Shown: piece after piece, positions 51,361-59,699 of the stretch | How the letters are laid out: every line of letters begins with the position of its first letter | How positions within the stretch are numbered: the first letter of the stretch is position 1 | NCBI RefSeq assembly: GCF_003054045.1 | Contig: NZ_QBKH01000006.1 | Location: 62,001 to 126,000 of the forward strand | DNA length: 64,000 nucleotides | Direction: 5' to 3' | Source of the DNA: Sphingobacterium faecium | Lineage (GTDB): Bacteria > Bacteroidota > Bacteroidia > Sphingobacteriales > Sphingobacteriaceae | Program-made: the position numbers and the translations under genes | The notes under the pieces: generated by a model | The model's input: the letters and a program-made list of their open reading frames with translations, nothing else | What the model was told of the DNA's origin: nothing | The model's database searches: none

Positions 51361-51654
51361 ATGGATAATTGTGTAAATGCTATGATATTCATTTTGTTGG
51401 GCAAACAGAATACTAATAAAGCCACCAGAATCTACAATAAAAGTATGAGCAATCAATGCCTGTTGGACTTACAACGGTGGATAAGCCAATATCCTCCGAT
51501 TGAATTGAGGTTTTCCCTGATACTTACGATCGATTTTTGAAAATACAGAACTCTACAATATCGGAGCATTGCTGAAGAAACTGAACAAAAATGGTTTGCC
51601 TTTTCGAGAATAGATATTGATGTTCAAAAAATGTTTCAGATCTTAAATAATTAA
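51361..51654 (+). pseudogene. possible decayed small gene (in-frame TGA)
   Basis: A frame from ATG 51361 gives 59 residues (MDNCVNAMIFILLGKQNTN...) to a TGA at 51538, then continues in the same frame for 37 protein-like codons (KYRTLQYRSIAEETEQKWFAF...) to a TAA at 51652. One stop thus splits what may have been a ~97-residue protein. It lies between topB and the RM operon and could mark the RM insertion junction. The coding nature is uncertain. Confidence 0.3.
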
Positions 51655-51676
51655 CCCTCCGAACTTGGAGGGTTAA
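51651..51676. terminator. hairpin terminator of the RM operon
   Basis: TTAACCCTCC-GAACTT-GGAGGGTTAA is a perfect 10-bp stem, nine bases beyond the HsdM stop on the minus strand. Confidence 0.75.
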
Positions 51677-51684
51677 TCATTTAT

Positions 51685-53313
51685 CTAAATACTTTTTAAA
51701 CCTAACTCTTTTAAGAAATCGTTATGTTTATCTGTATTTATTTTAATCTTCTCATCTATAACTTCAAGGTTGGAATGAACCTCACTCAAGTCAATTTGAG
51801 CATCATCTATTGCCGTACTAATATATCTAGAAATATTAAGATTAAAACCATTCTTTTCAATTTCCTCCATAGTGACCCTACGAGCATATCTTTCAATATT
51901 TTCAGGTCTGAATTGATAAGCATCAACGATTCTTTGAATATGTTTTGGTTCTAAAGAATTTTGTCTTTTTCCTGGCTTATATTGTTCAGAAGCATTAATA
52001 AATAAAACATCATCGTGCTTTTTACACTTCTTTAAAACTAAAATACAAACAGGTATACCAGTTGAGTAGAATAAATTAGATGGTAATCCAATAACTGTAT
52101 CGATATGATTATCTTTTAGTAGTTTTGTTCTAATCCTTTCTTCTGCGCCTCCACGAAATAAAACACCATGTGGTAATATAATAGCCATAGTACCCTCATC
52201 ACTTAGGAAATGGAAGCCATGCAGTAAAAACGCAAAATCCGCCGCTGATTTAGGAGCTAATCCATAACTTTTAAAGCGAAAATCTTCAGCCATAGTGTCG
52301 TTTGGTTCCCAACGCAAGCTAAAAGGAGGATTAGCAACTATTGCATCAAATTCAACCTTCTTACTTGGGTTCATTTCATTTAATAAATCCCAATGATTTA
52401 ACAAGGTGTCTCCATGGAATATCTCAAACTCGGTATCTTTCATGCCGTGTAACAGCATATTCATTCTGGCAAGGTTATAGGTTGTAATATTCTTCTCTTG
52501 TCCGTATATTTTATTGATAGTGCCCTTGGCATTTCTAATTTGTTTCCTCACATTCAATAATAGAGAGCCAGAGCCACATGCAAAATCAAGTACTTTGTCT
52601 AGTTTGCCTTTTTTCCCAGAAGAAGGGTCTTGACTATCAAGCGTTACAATTTCTGATAGAATGGATGAAATTTCCTGAGGTGTATAAAATTCCCCAGCTT
52701 TTTTACCGGATCCTGCAGCAAACTGACCGACTAAATACTCATAAGCATCTCCTAAAGTATCTGTATCGGTAGAAAAATCATCGATACCTTCAGAAATTTT
52801 CTGAATGATATTACAAAGTGTCTTATTCCGGTCTGTATTAGTTTTACCTAATTTATCAGAGTTTAAATTGATTTCAGAGAATAGTCCTTGAAAAGCACTA
52901 TCAAAAGATTCATCCTGTATATATTTAAAGCCTTTATTTAATGTAGGCAATAATTCATCGTCATGAGTTCGTGCCATTTCTGTGATATTACTCCACAAAT
53001 ACAGCGGTTTTATCACATAGTGAACCTTTCTTCTCATTTGCTTTTCAAACTCATCTATGTCCTCATTATTTCCTTCATACCATAGCTGAAGTGGTGTTGT
53101 TACACCAAACTCTGAAACAATATTTGAATCCATTTGAGGATAATCTGAGCCTAATTCTTTTTTGGCAGCTTCTTCATAATTACTTGATAGATATTTTAAA
53201 AATAAGAATGATAGCATATAATCACGGAAATCATCCGCGTTCATTGCACCTCGTAATTCGTTTGCTATATCCCAAAGGGCTTTGCCCAATTTTTGTTGCT
53301 CTTTTTGTTTCAT
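51685..53313 (-). CDS. hsdM: type I restriction-modification methyltransferase subunit HsdM
   Basis: The start is set at MKQKEQQKLGKALWDIANELRG, two bases after the stop of the ATPase gene; an upstream in-frame ATG would overlap that gene. The 542-residue product has an HsdM N-terminal helical domain, SAM-binding motif I (DFACGSGSLLLNVR) and the N6-adenine catalytic motif NPPF in DAIVANPPFSLRW. It is the last gene of a five-gene RM operon and forms the modification complex with HsdS. The operon is AT-richer than the ICE core on both sides. Confidence 0.95.
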   Translation of the reverse strand: MKQKEQQKLGKALWDIANELRGAMNADDFRDYMLSFLFLKYLSSNYEEAAKKELGSDYPQMDSNIVSEFGVTTPLQLWYEGNNEDIDEFEKQMRRKVHYVIKPLYLWSNITEMARTHDDELLPTLNKGFKYIQDESFDSAFQGLFSEINLNSDKLGKTNTDRNKTLCNIIQKISEGIDDFSTDTDTLGDAYEYLVGQFAAGSGKKAGEFYTPQEISSILSEIVTLDSQDPSSGKKGKLDKVLDFACGSGSLLLNVRKQIRNAKGTINKIYGQEKNITTYNLARMNMLLHGMKDTEFEIFHGDTLLNHWDLLNEMNPSKKVEFDAIVANPPFSLRWEPNDTMAEDFRFKSYGLAPKSAADFAFLLHGFHFLSDEGTMAIILPHGVLFRGGAEERIRTKLLKDNHIDTVIGLPSNLFYSTGIPVCILVLKKCKKHDDVLFINASEQYKPGKRQNSLEPKHIQRIVDAYQFRPENIERYARRVTMEEIEKNGFNLNISRYISTAIDDAQIDLSEVHSNLEVIDEKIKINTDKHNDFLKELGLKSI

Positions 53314-53314
53314 T

Positions 53315-54541
53315 TTAACTGTTTGATTGATCATGTTCCACAATTGGAACCACTTCATTTGATACTGCTGGCACAGCTTGTGCTACTTCTGGTTGTTGAG
53401 ATTCTGCTGCTATTTCTTCGTCAAAGATTAATGGCAAATAAAATTCATACTTATCAGTAAAGGCTTTTAGTATCCTTTTAAAAAGGTCTTTATTATCATC
53501 ACCCATTTCCACAGGATCGAAGATGGAATACTTTCCGTGACTAAAGAGTTGTAACGCCCTTTCAAAAAGCACCTCATCCTCCATTCCATCAATACATTTA
53601 TCGATTTTATCATAACCAAAAAATGTTGCAGTTTTTTCTAAAACACTTCGTAAAGAATTAAAATGATAAGTAAATATTTTGTTGGATACAGCGATTTTAT
53701 TTAGCTCACTAAGTGTTGCGATATGATGAAAAAATGGAGTATCACTGGTGTCTTGCAAAGCATATCCGCTAGTTTTTTTACAATGTAAAAAGTACCGTTT
53801 ATTCTTTACCTTTCTTCCAAATTCATTATACAAAACATTGAAAAATAAGCTATGGTGTGTAGAAATTACCGTTTTAATTTCATTACCTTCAGTTGTTAGC
53901 AGGTTGCATAAATCACAGGCTACCGCTATAGCATTATTTTCATCGAGTGAAGAAATTGGGTCATCGATATAAATGTACTTAACCCAACTGTACGCCGGGT
54001 CTTTATCAATCGCTAATTCGCAAATTGCGAGAAAGAAACACCAAATAAATAGCGTTTCTTCGCCTCTCGAAATCTTTATGTTTTCTACTGTTTGTTCATG
54101 TCCGTCAACTACGATACTTCTAGAAAAAGTTACAGTTGAGGTATCATAATTAATATCGAATTTTAAATCTACGTAGTTATTGAAAAATGCTTCGATTTTA
54201 GCATCAAGCTCTAACTCGTGTAATCCGTCAAAAAAAGCTGAATCAGCATTTAGATTTAATACCCTATTGGTATCGTTCTCCAAATCGTTATTCCAAGAAA
54301 ATAAGTCTTCTGTAAAAGCATTAAAATACAAAGTATCTCTGTTTGTTACATTTCCTTCTACATCAAACTCTTTACCTGCCTGCTTAAAATCCATGGAAAG
54401 TCTGGTTTTTCCAGTGCCGTTGTGGGCAAAAAAGAGAACCAAATCTTTCATTGGGCGATGATCGCCAGTTAAATCCTTTCTGAAATGCAGAGCAACTTCT
54501 TCTAAGGTTGTAAAATTGATTAATTCGTTTTTATTACTCAT
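53315..54541 (-). CDS. PrrC/RloC-like ATPase, candidate anticodon nuclease
   Basis: A 408-residue AAA_13-type ABC ATPase, close to E. coli PrrC (about 396 aa). Walker A AHNGTGKT (39-46), signature ISRGEETL (157-164), Walker B YIYIDDPISSLD (189-200) and H-loop STHH (227-230) are present. In the C-terminal domain R298, E302 and H335 reproduce the R-x3-E...H nuclease triad of PrrC (R320, E324, H356; R-to-H spacing 37 versus 36). Its position inside the type I RM operon, between HsdS and HsdM, also matches PrrC biology. PrrC cuts tRNA-Lys when phage disarms the RM system. The nuclease role is inferred from these residues and context. Confidence 0.75.
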   Translation of the reverse strand: MSNKNELINFTTLEEVALHFRKDLTGDHRPMKDLVLFFAHNGTGKTRLSMDFKQAGKEFDVEGNVTNRDTLYFNAFTEDLFSWNNDLENDTNRVLNLNADSAFFDGLHELELDAKIEAFFNNYVDLKFDINYDTSTVTFSRSIVVDGHEQTVENIKISRGEETLFIWCFFLAICELAIDKDPAYSWVKYIYIDDPISSLDENNAIAVACDLCNLLTTEGNEIKTVISTHHSLFFNVLYNEFGRKVKNKRYFLHCKKTSGYALQDTSDTPFFHHIATLSELNKIAVSNKIFTYHFNSLRSVLEKTATFFGYDKIDKCIDGMEDEVLFERALQLFSHGKYSIFDPVEMGDDNKDLFKRILKAFTDKYEFYLPLIFDEEIAAESQQPEVAQAVPAVSNEVVPIVEHDQSNS

Positions 54542-54544
54542 GCC

Positions 54545-55864
54545 CTAATCATTCATTTTTGGAAATAGACTTTGCATCAATCCTTTTTTATGTAATCTCA
54601 ATTGATCTATTTTTTTTGTTTGTAATGTAATCAACTCATCTAATGCAGATAAGCAAGAAGCTATTTTTTGTTGCTCTTTCTTATTTTTTGGAAATGCTAT
54701 CAATATTTCCGAGATTCTAGTAGCAGAAATGCCCAACACTTTTGCACCTTGTGATTCCCGTTGAATTTGTTTTCTTATCCAAGCGGATTTAAACAAATAA
54801 CCTCCGAAACCAATAGCTAACTGGCTTTTCTTTTGTCTCGCCAATAATGTGTGTAAACCTGAAACTATTTTTTCTCCATTAAGATTGACAATTTCAATGC
54901 TTTTACCTATATCATTTAAATCCTCCGAAGCGTCTGCAAAAATGACATCACCCTCCACACAATAACTATCCTCTTTTATTTTGTCTATTGAAACATCTTC
55001 ATTTATAAAAGGTACGTCTTCATTTGTTATGTCGAATAAAGTAGGATATTTCATATGAATATCTCCATAATGTATATTTTTTACACTTCCAGTTTCATAG
55101 TTTAAATTATCTCTCGAAAATGAATTTGTGACGTAAAACTTATAAACTTTTCCTAATGATGTTTGAATCCATTCTTCATCATTTTCAAATTTTAGAAATC
55201 GCTGTTTTGGTTTCTTTTCTCCTTTTTGAGGAAAAAGGTTTTGCATCAACCCTTTTTTGTGGTCGTTTAATAAATCCAATCTTTGAATGTGAGCTTCGAT
55301 AACTTCATCTAAAGAGAAAATTGAGTTTGCAATTTTTTGTTGCTCTAATAAACTTGGCATCGCCAATTCTAATTCCCTAATCTGCGAGACTGCAACTACA
55401 TTTTTTATTGCCCCACCTGCTGATTGAGATAGAAGCTTGTTCTGATTCTCTTCTGTTTCTAAGCTTATTTTAACAAAAAAATTATCGTAGTTCTTTTTTA
55501 CCGTAAGTTTAAGTAGTGCTTGATTGATAACACCTTGCTCGTAATATTTGGGAATCATTGCAAATTTCCCCATGGTTCCAGAGCAACTCATAATGAGGTC
55601 ACCTGATTTAACAGAAAATCTTTTTAATTCTTTATATTTTTCTTCATTTATTCGATACCTAAATGAACTAAAGTCACCATAAATTGCATGTGATTGTTCA
55701 TACACTGCAAATCCTTCATCTACAAAAATTTCTTTTTTTAATGCCCCGCCAAAAGGGCCACGTACTAAAGTACAAATCTCTTCAAGAGGTTTAGCTTTCC
55801 AAGTATCCTCATTTTCAAATTCAGGAAAACGCAATTCTGGTATCAAAGTATTTTCTTTATTCAT
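54545..55864 (-). CDS. hsdS: type I restriction specificity subunit HsdS
   Basis: A 439-residue protein with two target-recognition domains (about 15-165 and 235-395), each followed by a conserved coiled helix (LLEQQKIANSIFSLDEVIEAHIQRLDLLNDHKKGLMQNLFP; KKEQQKIASCLSALDELITLQTKKIDQLRLHKKGLMQSLFP). The near-identical helices confirm two half-sites and hence a bipartite target sequence. The gene lies three bases before the PrrC-like ATPase gene and overlaps the end of hsdR by eight bases. Confidence 0.95.
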   Translation of the reverse strand: MNKENTLIPELRFPEFENEDTWKAKPLEEICTLVRGPFGGALKKEIFVDEGFAVYEQSHAIYGDFSSFRYRINEEKYKELKRFSVKSGDLIMSCSGTMGKFAMIPKYYEQGVINQALLKLTVKKNYDNFFVKISLETEENQNKLLSQSAGGAIKNVVAVSQIRELELAMPSLLEQQKIANSIFSLDEVIEAHIQRLDLLNDHKKGLMQNLFPQKGEKKPKQRFLKFENDEEWIQTSLGKVYKFYVTNSFSRDNLNYETGSVKNIHYGDIHMKYPTLFDITNEDVPFINEDVSIDKIKEDSYCVEGDVIFADASEDLNDIGKSIEIVNLNGEKIVSGLHTLLARQKKSQLAIGFGGYLFKSAWIRKQIQRESQGAKVLGISATRISEILIAFPKNKKEQQKIASCLSALDELITLQTKKIDQLRLHKKGLMQSLFPKMND

Positions 55865-58862
55865 AAGCTGCTAATCCTGCTATTTCACGCCCTTGGGCTA
55901 ATTTCTTTAGTTGTGGTATTAAATCTTCCATTAATCCCAATTCCCTCACTCTACGTTCTTTCCAATTCAACTGTAATGGTTCTAATAAATCCGTTAGTTT
56001 TTCACCATCGAAAATCATTCGAGAAACAATCTTCTCCACAAACATTTTCAAGTCTGCGGTTTGAAGTCCATATTTCGCCGCTATCGTTGCAAGTTCCTGA
56101 TTATATTTCTCATCCTTAAACGCATCATACATTTTCTTAAGCTCTTCCGTAGTATAGCCAGTAGTCCAATCCAAAGCACCAATAAATTCCGTCAAATCGA
56201 TTTGCTCTTCCATTAGGTTAGAGTTAGCACTTAACAGACTAATGACCTGTGCTTTTGTCATTTTCTGCTTGGAGGACTTCTTCTGAGTGCTATCAGCAAT
56301 CAAATTCATGATGTAGTCATAATCAATGACCGCAGAAGCAAACAGAACGAACTCAAAATCCAATTGCTGAATTTCTTCCGGTGCGTTATCTCCCTCTTTT
56401 TCCTGTCTTTTTTGAAATCTCTTAGCAGTTTCTATGTAAGAGCTACGGAAATCCTGAAAAGTTTCTTTTGGTAAAAGAGATTCAATTTCTATTCTTTGCC
56501 CTTCATTCAAATCCGTAAATTGATCTAACTGTAATTTGAAACGTTGGACTTCTTTAAAGGTTTCAATAAAAGCTATTTTTGCTGCATCGCCTTTTAAGTT
56601 GTAAACATCATCAGGTTTCATTAAAAGACTGTTGTCTTCCATGAACTTGTTTAATTTCTCTATTGCTCCTTTAAACTTATCCATTACAACCGGAGCGGGA
56701 TCTACCAGCCATATTTCTCTTGGATTATCGACCTTCTCACCAGAAAATAAAGCGATTGCTTGATTTACTTCATCCTGTTGTGAGCGAAAATCAAGAATAT
56801 TACCGTACGGTTTGGTATCATTTAAAACTCGATTAGTTCTTGAAAAGGCTTGAATAAGCCCGTGGTATTTTAGATTTTTATCTACATACAGTGTATTCAC
56901 GTATTTAGAATCAAAACCAGTAAGCAACATATCCACTACAATGGTAATATCAATCTTATTTTTATGTGCATATTCTTTATTATTGTATTTCTGATCTTTG
57001 ATTCGCCTTTGAACATCCTGGTAATATATATCAAATTCGTTTATGGTATGGTTTGTTCCAAACTGCTTATTATAACCGGATATAATATCAGTCAACGCTT
57101 TTTTCTTTTCCTCAGGATTTTGCTTGTTATCTTCTTTTTCCTGTGTTAGATCGTCCTGAAGCTGTTTGATGTCCGCTGCATTTTTCTGACTTTGTTGGTC
57201 ACCTTCTTTGGCAATCAGTTGTGCTGGAGGAGAGAATACACAAGCTATATTTAAAGATGAATAATAGATAGGATCATTTAAATGTTTCTTTTCCTGAATT
57301 TCTTTAAATAGTCGATGGTACTCAATAGCACTATTAATCGATGATGTAGCGAAAACAGCATTGAATTTTCTGTTATTAGTTGCTGCATCATGTTTTTCCA
57401 AAATGGCCTCTACCACTGCCTGTTGTGCTATTGCTTCTCCTGGTTTAGCGACTTGACTGCCTTGCCCTTTGAAATAATCAATATGAAAACGAAGGACATT
57501 CTTGTCTTCTATGGCATGGGTAATAGTATAAGAATGCAATTCCTTCTCAAAGATATCCTTTGTAGTTTTGTAGGAACCATATTCTCCTTCGCGAATATTG
57601 AAGGTAGCATTTTCATCAAAAATAGGAGTTCCTGTAAAACCAAATAATTGAGCATTTGGAAAAAAATCTTTTATCGCTTTATGGTTATCACCAAATTGAG
57701 AACGATGACATTCATCAAATATGAATACCATTCGTTTATTTCGTAAAGGTTCTAAACGCTCTTTATAATTCTTCTTATTTGTTCCATCAAGTGCTAATCC
57801 TAACTTCTGAATCGTAGTGACGATAACTTTATCTGCATAGTCGGTAGATAATAATCTCTTTACCAATGTTTCGGTATTTGTATTCTCTTCTACACTTCCT
57901 TCTTGAAATTTATTAAATTCTTCACGAGTTTGCCGATCAAGGTCTTTACGGTCAACCACAAACAAACACTTTTCAATGTCAGGATTACTTTTTAATAAAG
58001 TCGATGCTTTAAAGGAAGTTAGAGTTTTTCCACTTCCTGTTGTGTGCCATATATACCCATTTCCTCTGTTGTCTTTAATACAATCAACAATTGCTTTTAC
58101 AGCATAGATCTGGTAAGGTCGCATCACTAGCAATTTTTGCTCGCTTTCTACCAAAACCATATATTTACTAATCATTTCACCAAGTGTGCATTTTGTCAAA
58201 AACTTCTCAGTGAAATCGTGTAAATTATTAATCTTGTTGTTGTTGATGTCTGCTAACTCGTAAACAGGAAGAAATTGTTCATCGGCGTTAAATGCAAAGT
58301 GTTGATTTTTATTATTGGCAAAGTAAAGTGTTCTACCTCCATTACTAACAATAAATAATTGCATGTAACAAAGCAAGGAATTACTGTATCCATTACCAGG
58401 TTCATTTTTGTAATCAACAATTTGCTGCATAGCTTTCCTGTGAGAGATATCTCCTTTTTTAAGTTCAATTTGAACCACAGGTAAACCATTAATGAGCAAA
58501 ATAATATCATATCGTTGATGGCTATTTTCGGTATTAACTCGCAATTGATTGATGACTTCAAAATCATTCTTGCACCACTGTTTGTTATTGACAAGAGTAT
58601 AATGCAATGGAGTACCATCTTCTCTTTGAAAATACTGTCTTTCTCTTAACAGCTTTGAAGCCTCAAACACATCTGGATTTACTATCTCTTCACGTAAACG
58701 CAAGAATTCATTATCGGTCAATTTTACACGATTTAATGCCTCGAATTTCTGACGAAAATTTGATTCCAAAGATTTTCTATCAACAATTTCAGGTCGATAG
58801 ATATATTTGAGCGCTTTGAGTTGCTCAATCAGGCTAAGTTCTATTTGGTTTTCTTTGCTCAT
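55857..58862 (-). CDS. hsdR: type I restriction endonuclease subunit HsdR
   Basis: A 1001-residue protein. The N-terminal PD-(D/E)xK nuclease is at about 100-145 (DIILLINGLPVVQIELKKGD). A SF2 helicase translocase follows, with Walker A TTGSGKTLTSFKA, DEAH-type DECHRSQFG, GFTGTPIF, and a conserved QAFSRTNR motif VI. The ATG overlaps the stop of the XRE controller gene by one base (TAATG). The full length is intact, so the restriction complex should be functional. Confidence 0.95.
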   Translation of the reverse strand: MSKENQIELSLIEQLKALKYIYRPEIVDRKSLESNFRQKFEALNRVKLTDNEFLRLREEIVNPDVFEASKLLRERQYFQREDGTPLHYTLVNNKQWCKNDFEVINQLRVNTENSHQRYDIILLINGLPVVQIELKKGDISHRKAMQQIVDYKNEPGNGYSNSLLCYMQLFIVSNGGRTLYFANNKNQHFAFNADEQFLPVYELADINNNKINNLHDFTEKFLTKCTLGEMISKYMVLVESEQKLLVMRPYQIYAVKAIVDCIKDNRGNGYIWHTTGSGKTLTSFKASTLLKSNPDIEKCLFVVDRKDLDRQTREEFNKFQEGSVEENTNTETLVKRLLSTDYADKVIVTTIQKLGLALDGTNKKNYKERLEPLRNKRMVFIFDECHRSQFGDNHKAIKDFFPNAQLFGFTGTPIFDENATFNIREGEYGSYKTTKDIFEKELHSYTITHAIEDKNVLRFHIDYFKGQGSQVAKPGEAIAQQAVVEAILEKHDAATNNRKFNAVFATSSINSAIEYHRLFKEIQEKKHLNDPIYYSSLNIACVFSPPAQLIAKEGDQQSQKNAADIKQLQDDLTQEKEDNKQNPEEKKKALTDIISGYNKQFGTNHTINEFDIYYQDVQRRIKDQKYNNKEYAHKNKIDITIVVDMLLTGFDSKYVNTLYVDKNLKYHGLIQAFSRTNRVLNDTKPYGNILDFRSQQDEVNQAIALFSGEKVDNPREIWLVDPAPVVMDKFKGAIEKLNKFMEDNSLLMKPDDVYNLKGDAAKIAFIETFKEVQRFKLQLDQFTDLNEGQRIEIESLLPKETFQDFRSSYIETAKRFQKRQEKEGDNAPEEIQQLDFEFVLFASAVIDYDYIMNLIADSTQKKSSKQKMTKAQVISLLSANSNLMEEQIDLTEFIGALDWTTGYTTEELKKMYDAFKDEKYNQELATIAAKYGLQTADLKMFVEKIVSRMIFDGEKLTDLLEPLQLNWKERRVRELGLMEDLIPQLKKLAQGREIAGLAAYE

Positions 58863-59047
58863 TATTCTATTAATAAATCTTTGGCACTAACTCCGAGAAT
58901 GTTTGCAATTTTATACAAGTCTTCAATACTTGGTTGTCTAACATTTCGAGAGTACTCGTTAACAGTGTTGTAACTTTTATTCAATTTCTTTGCAAGCCAA
59001 GTTTGTGAAATTCCCTTTTCCTTTAATACTTCTTTAATTCGGTTCAT
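58862..59047 (-). CDS. XRE-type controller of the RM operon
   Basis: A 61-residue single XRE helix-turn-helix protein (KEVLKEKGISQTWLAKKLNKSYNTVNEYSRN), the first gene of the operon and translationally coupled to hsdR by a TAATG overlap. Small Cro-like controllers commonly delay restriction until modification is established. Confidence 0.88.
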   Translation of the reverse strand: MNRIKEVLKEKGISQTWLAKKLNKSYNTVNEYSRNVRQPSIEDLYKIANILGVSAKDLLIE

Positions 59048-59264
59048 TAACTTAATGCTTGAATAATATACAGTGCCAAATATAATGAATATACAATATT
59101 AAAAGGTGAAAATACCCACTATATAGCAGGGAGTTTATAAATTTTCATTAGAAATGCTTTATCATGACAAATCTAACCTCTCAAAGCCAAACCCTTACAC
59201 TCCTCTTGATACAGAGATCACCTGCTATAATTTAGAATTCATCTGAAATTCTAAATAAAATAGT

Positions 59265-59699
59265 ATGAGTCAATTACCAAAAGAGTTGTCGTATTTCGAA
59301 TTACGACTTCAGGAATTATTGAATACCAGTTTCCCTGAAAAAGCTTCCGATCAAAAATTTATTATGCAGCGATCTGCACTCGCTGACACCACATATGAAG
59401 ATGCCTTTCGGGCAGGTTATTCTATAGATGAATGCAATTCAATTGCCAATGAAGTTCTTTTCGAAGGATTACATTTTTCGCGCTTCGACACCATATTTCA
59501 GGTTGTCTGCCATGAATTTGATTCGTTAATGGCGGACGATACCTTACGTCCATTTGCGTTAAAGATGTTACCAGTATGTGAGCCCGTGTTTGCCACATAT
59601 GAACTGACGGATGATTTTGCTTATAGTTATGAATTCGATAAGCTATACACCGAGCTGACGGGAACCATAGCCATTTGGATTGGTGAGAATGGGCTTTGA
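59265..59699 (+). CDS. DUF1896 family protein
   Basis: A 144-residue acidic, helical protein (ELSYFELRLQELLNTSFPEKASDQKFI; AFRAGYSIDECNSIANEVLFEGL) with the DUF1896 pattern. In Bacteroidota ICEs it is normally near topB and just before the methylase-helicase. Here it overlaps that gene by 11 bases, while the RM operon separates it from topB. The function is unknown. Confidence 0.88.
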   Translation: MSQLPKELSYFELRLQELLNTSFPEKASDQKFIMQRSALADTTYEDAFRAGYSIDECNSIANEVLFEGLHFSRFDTIFQVVCHEFDSLMADDTLRPFALKMLPVCEPVFATYELTDDFAYSYEFDKLYTELTGTIAIWIGENGL

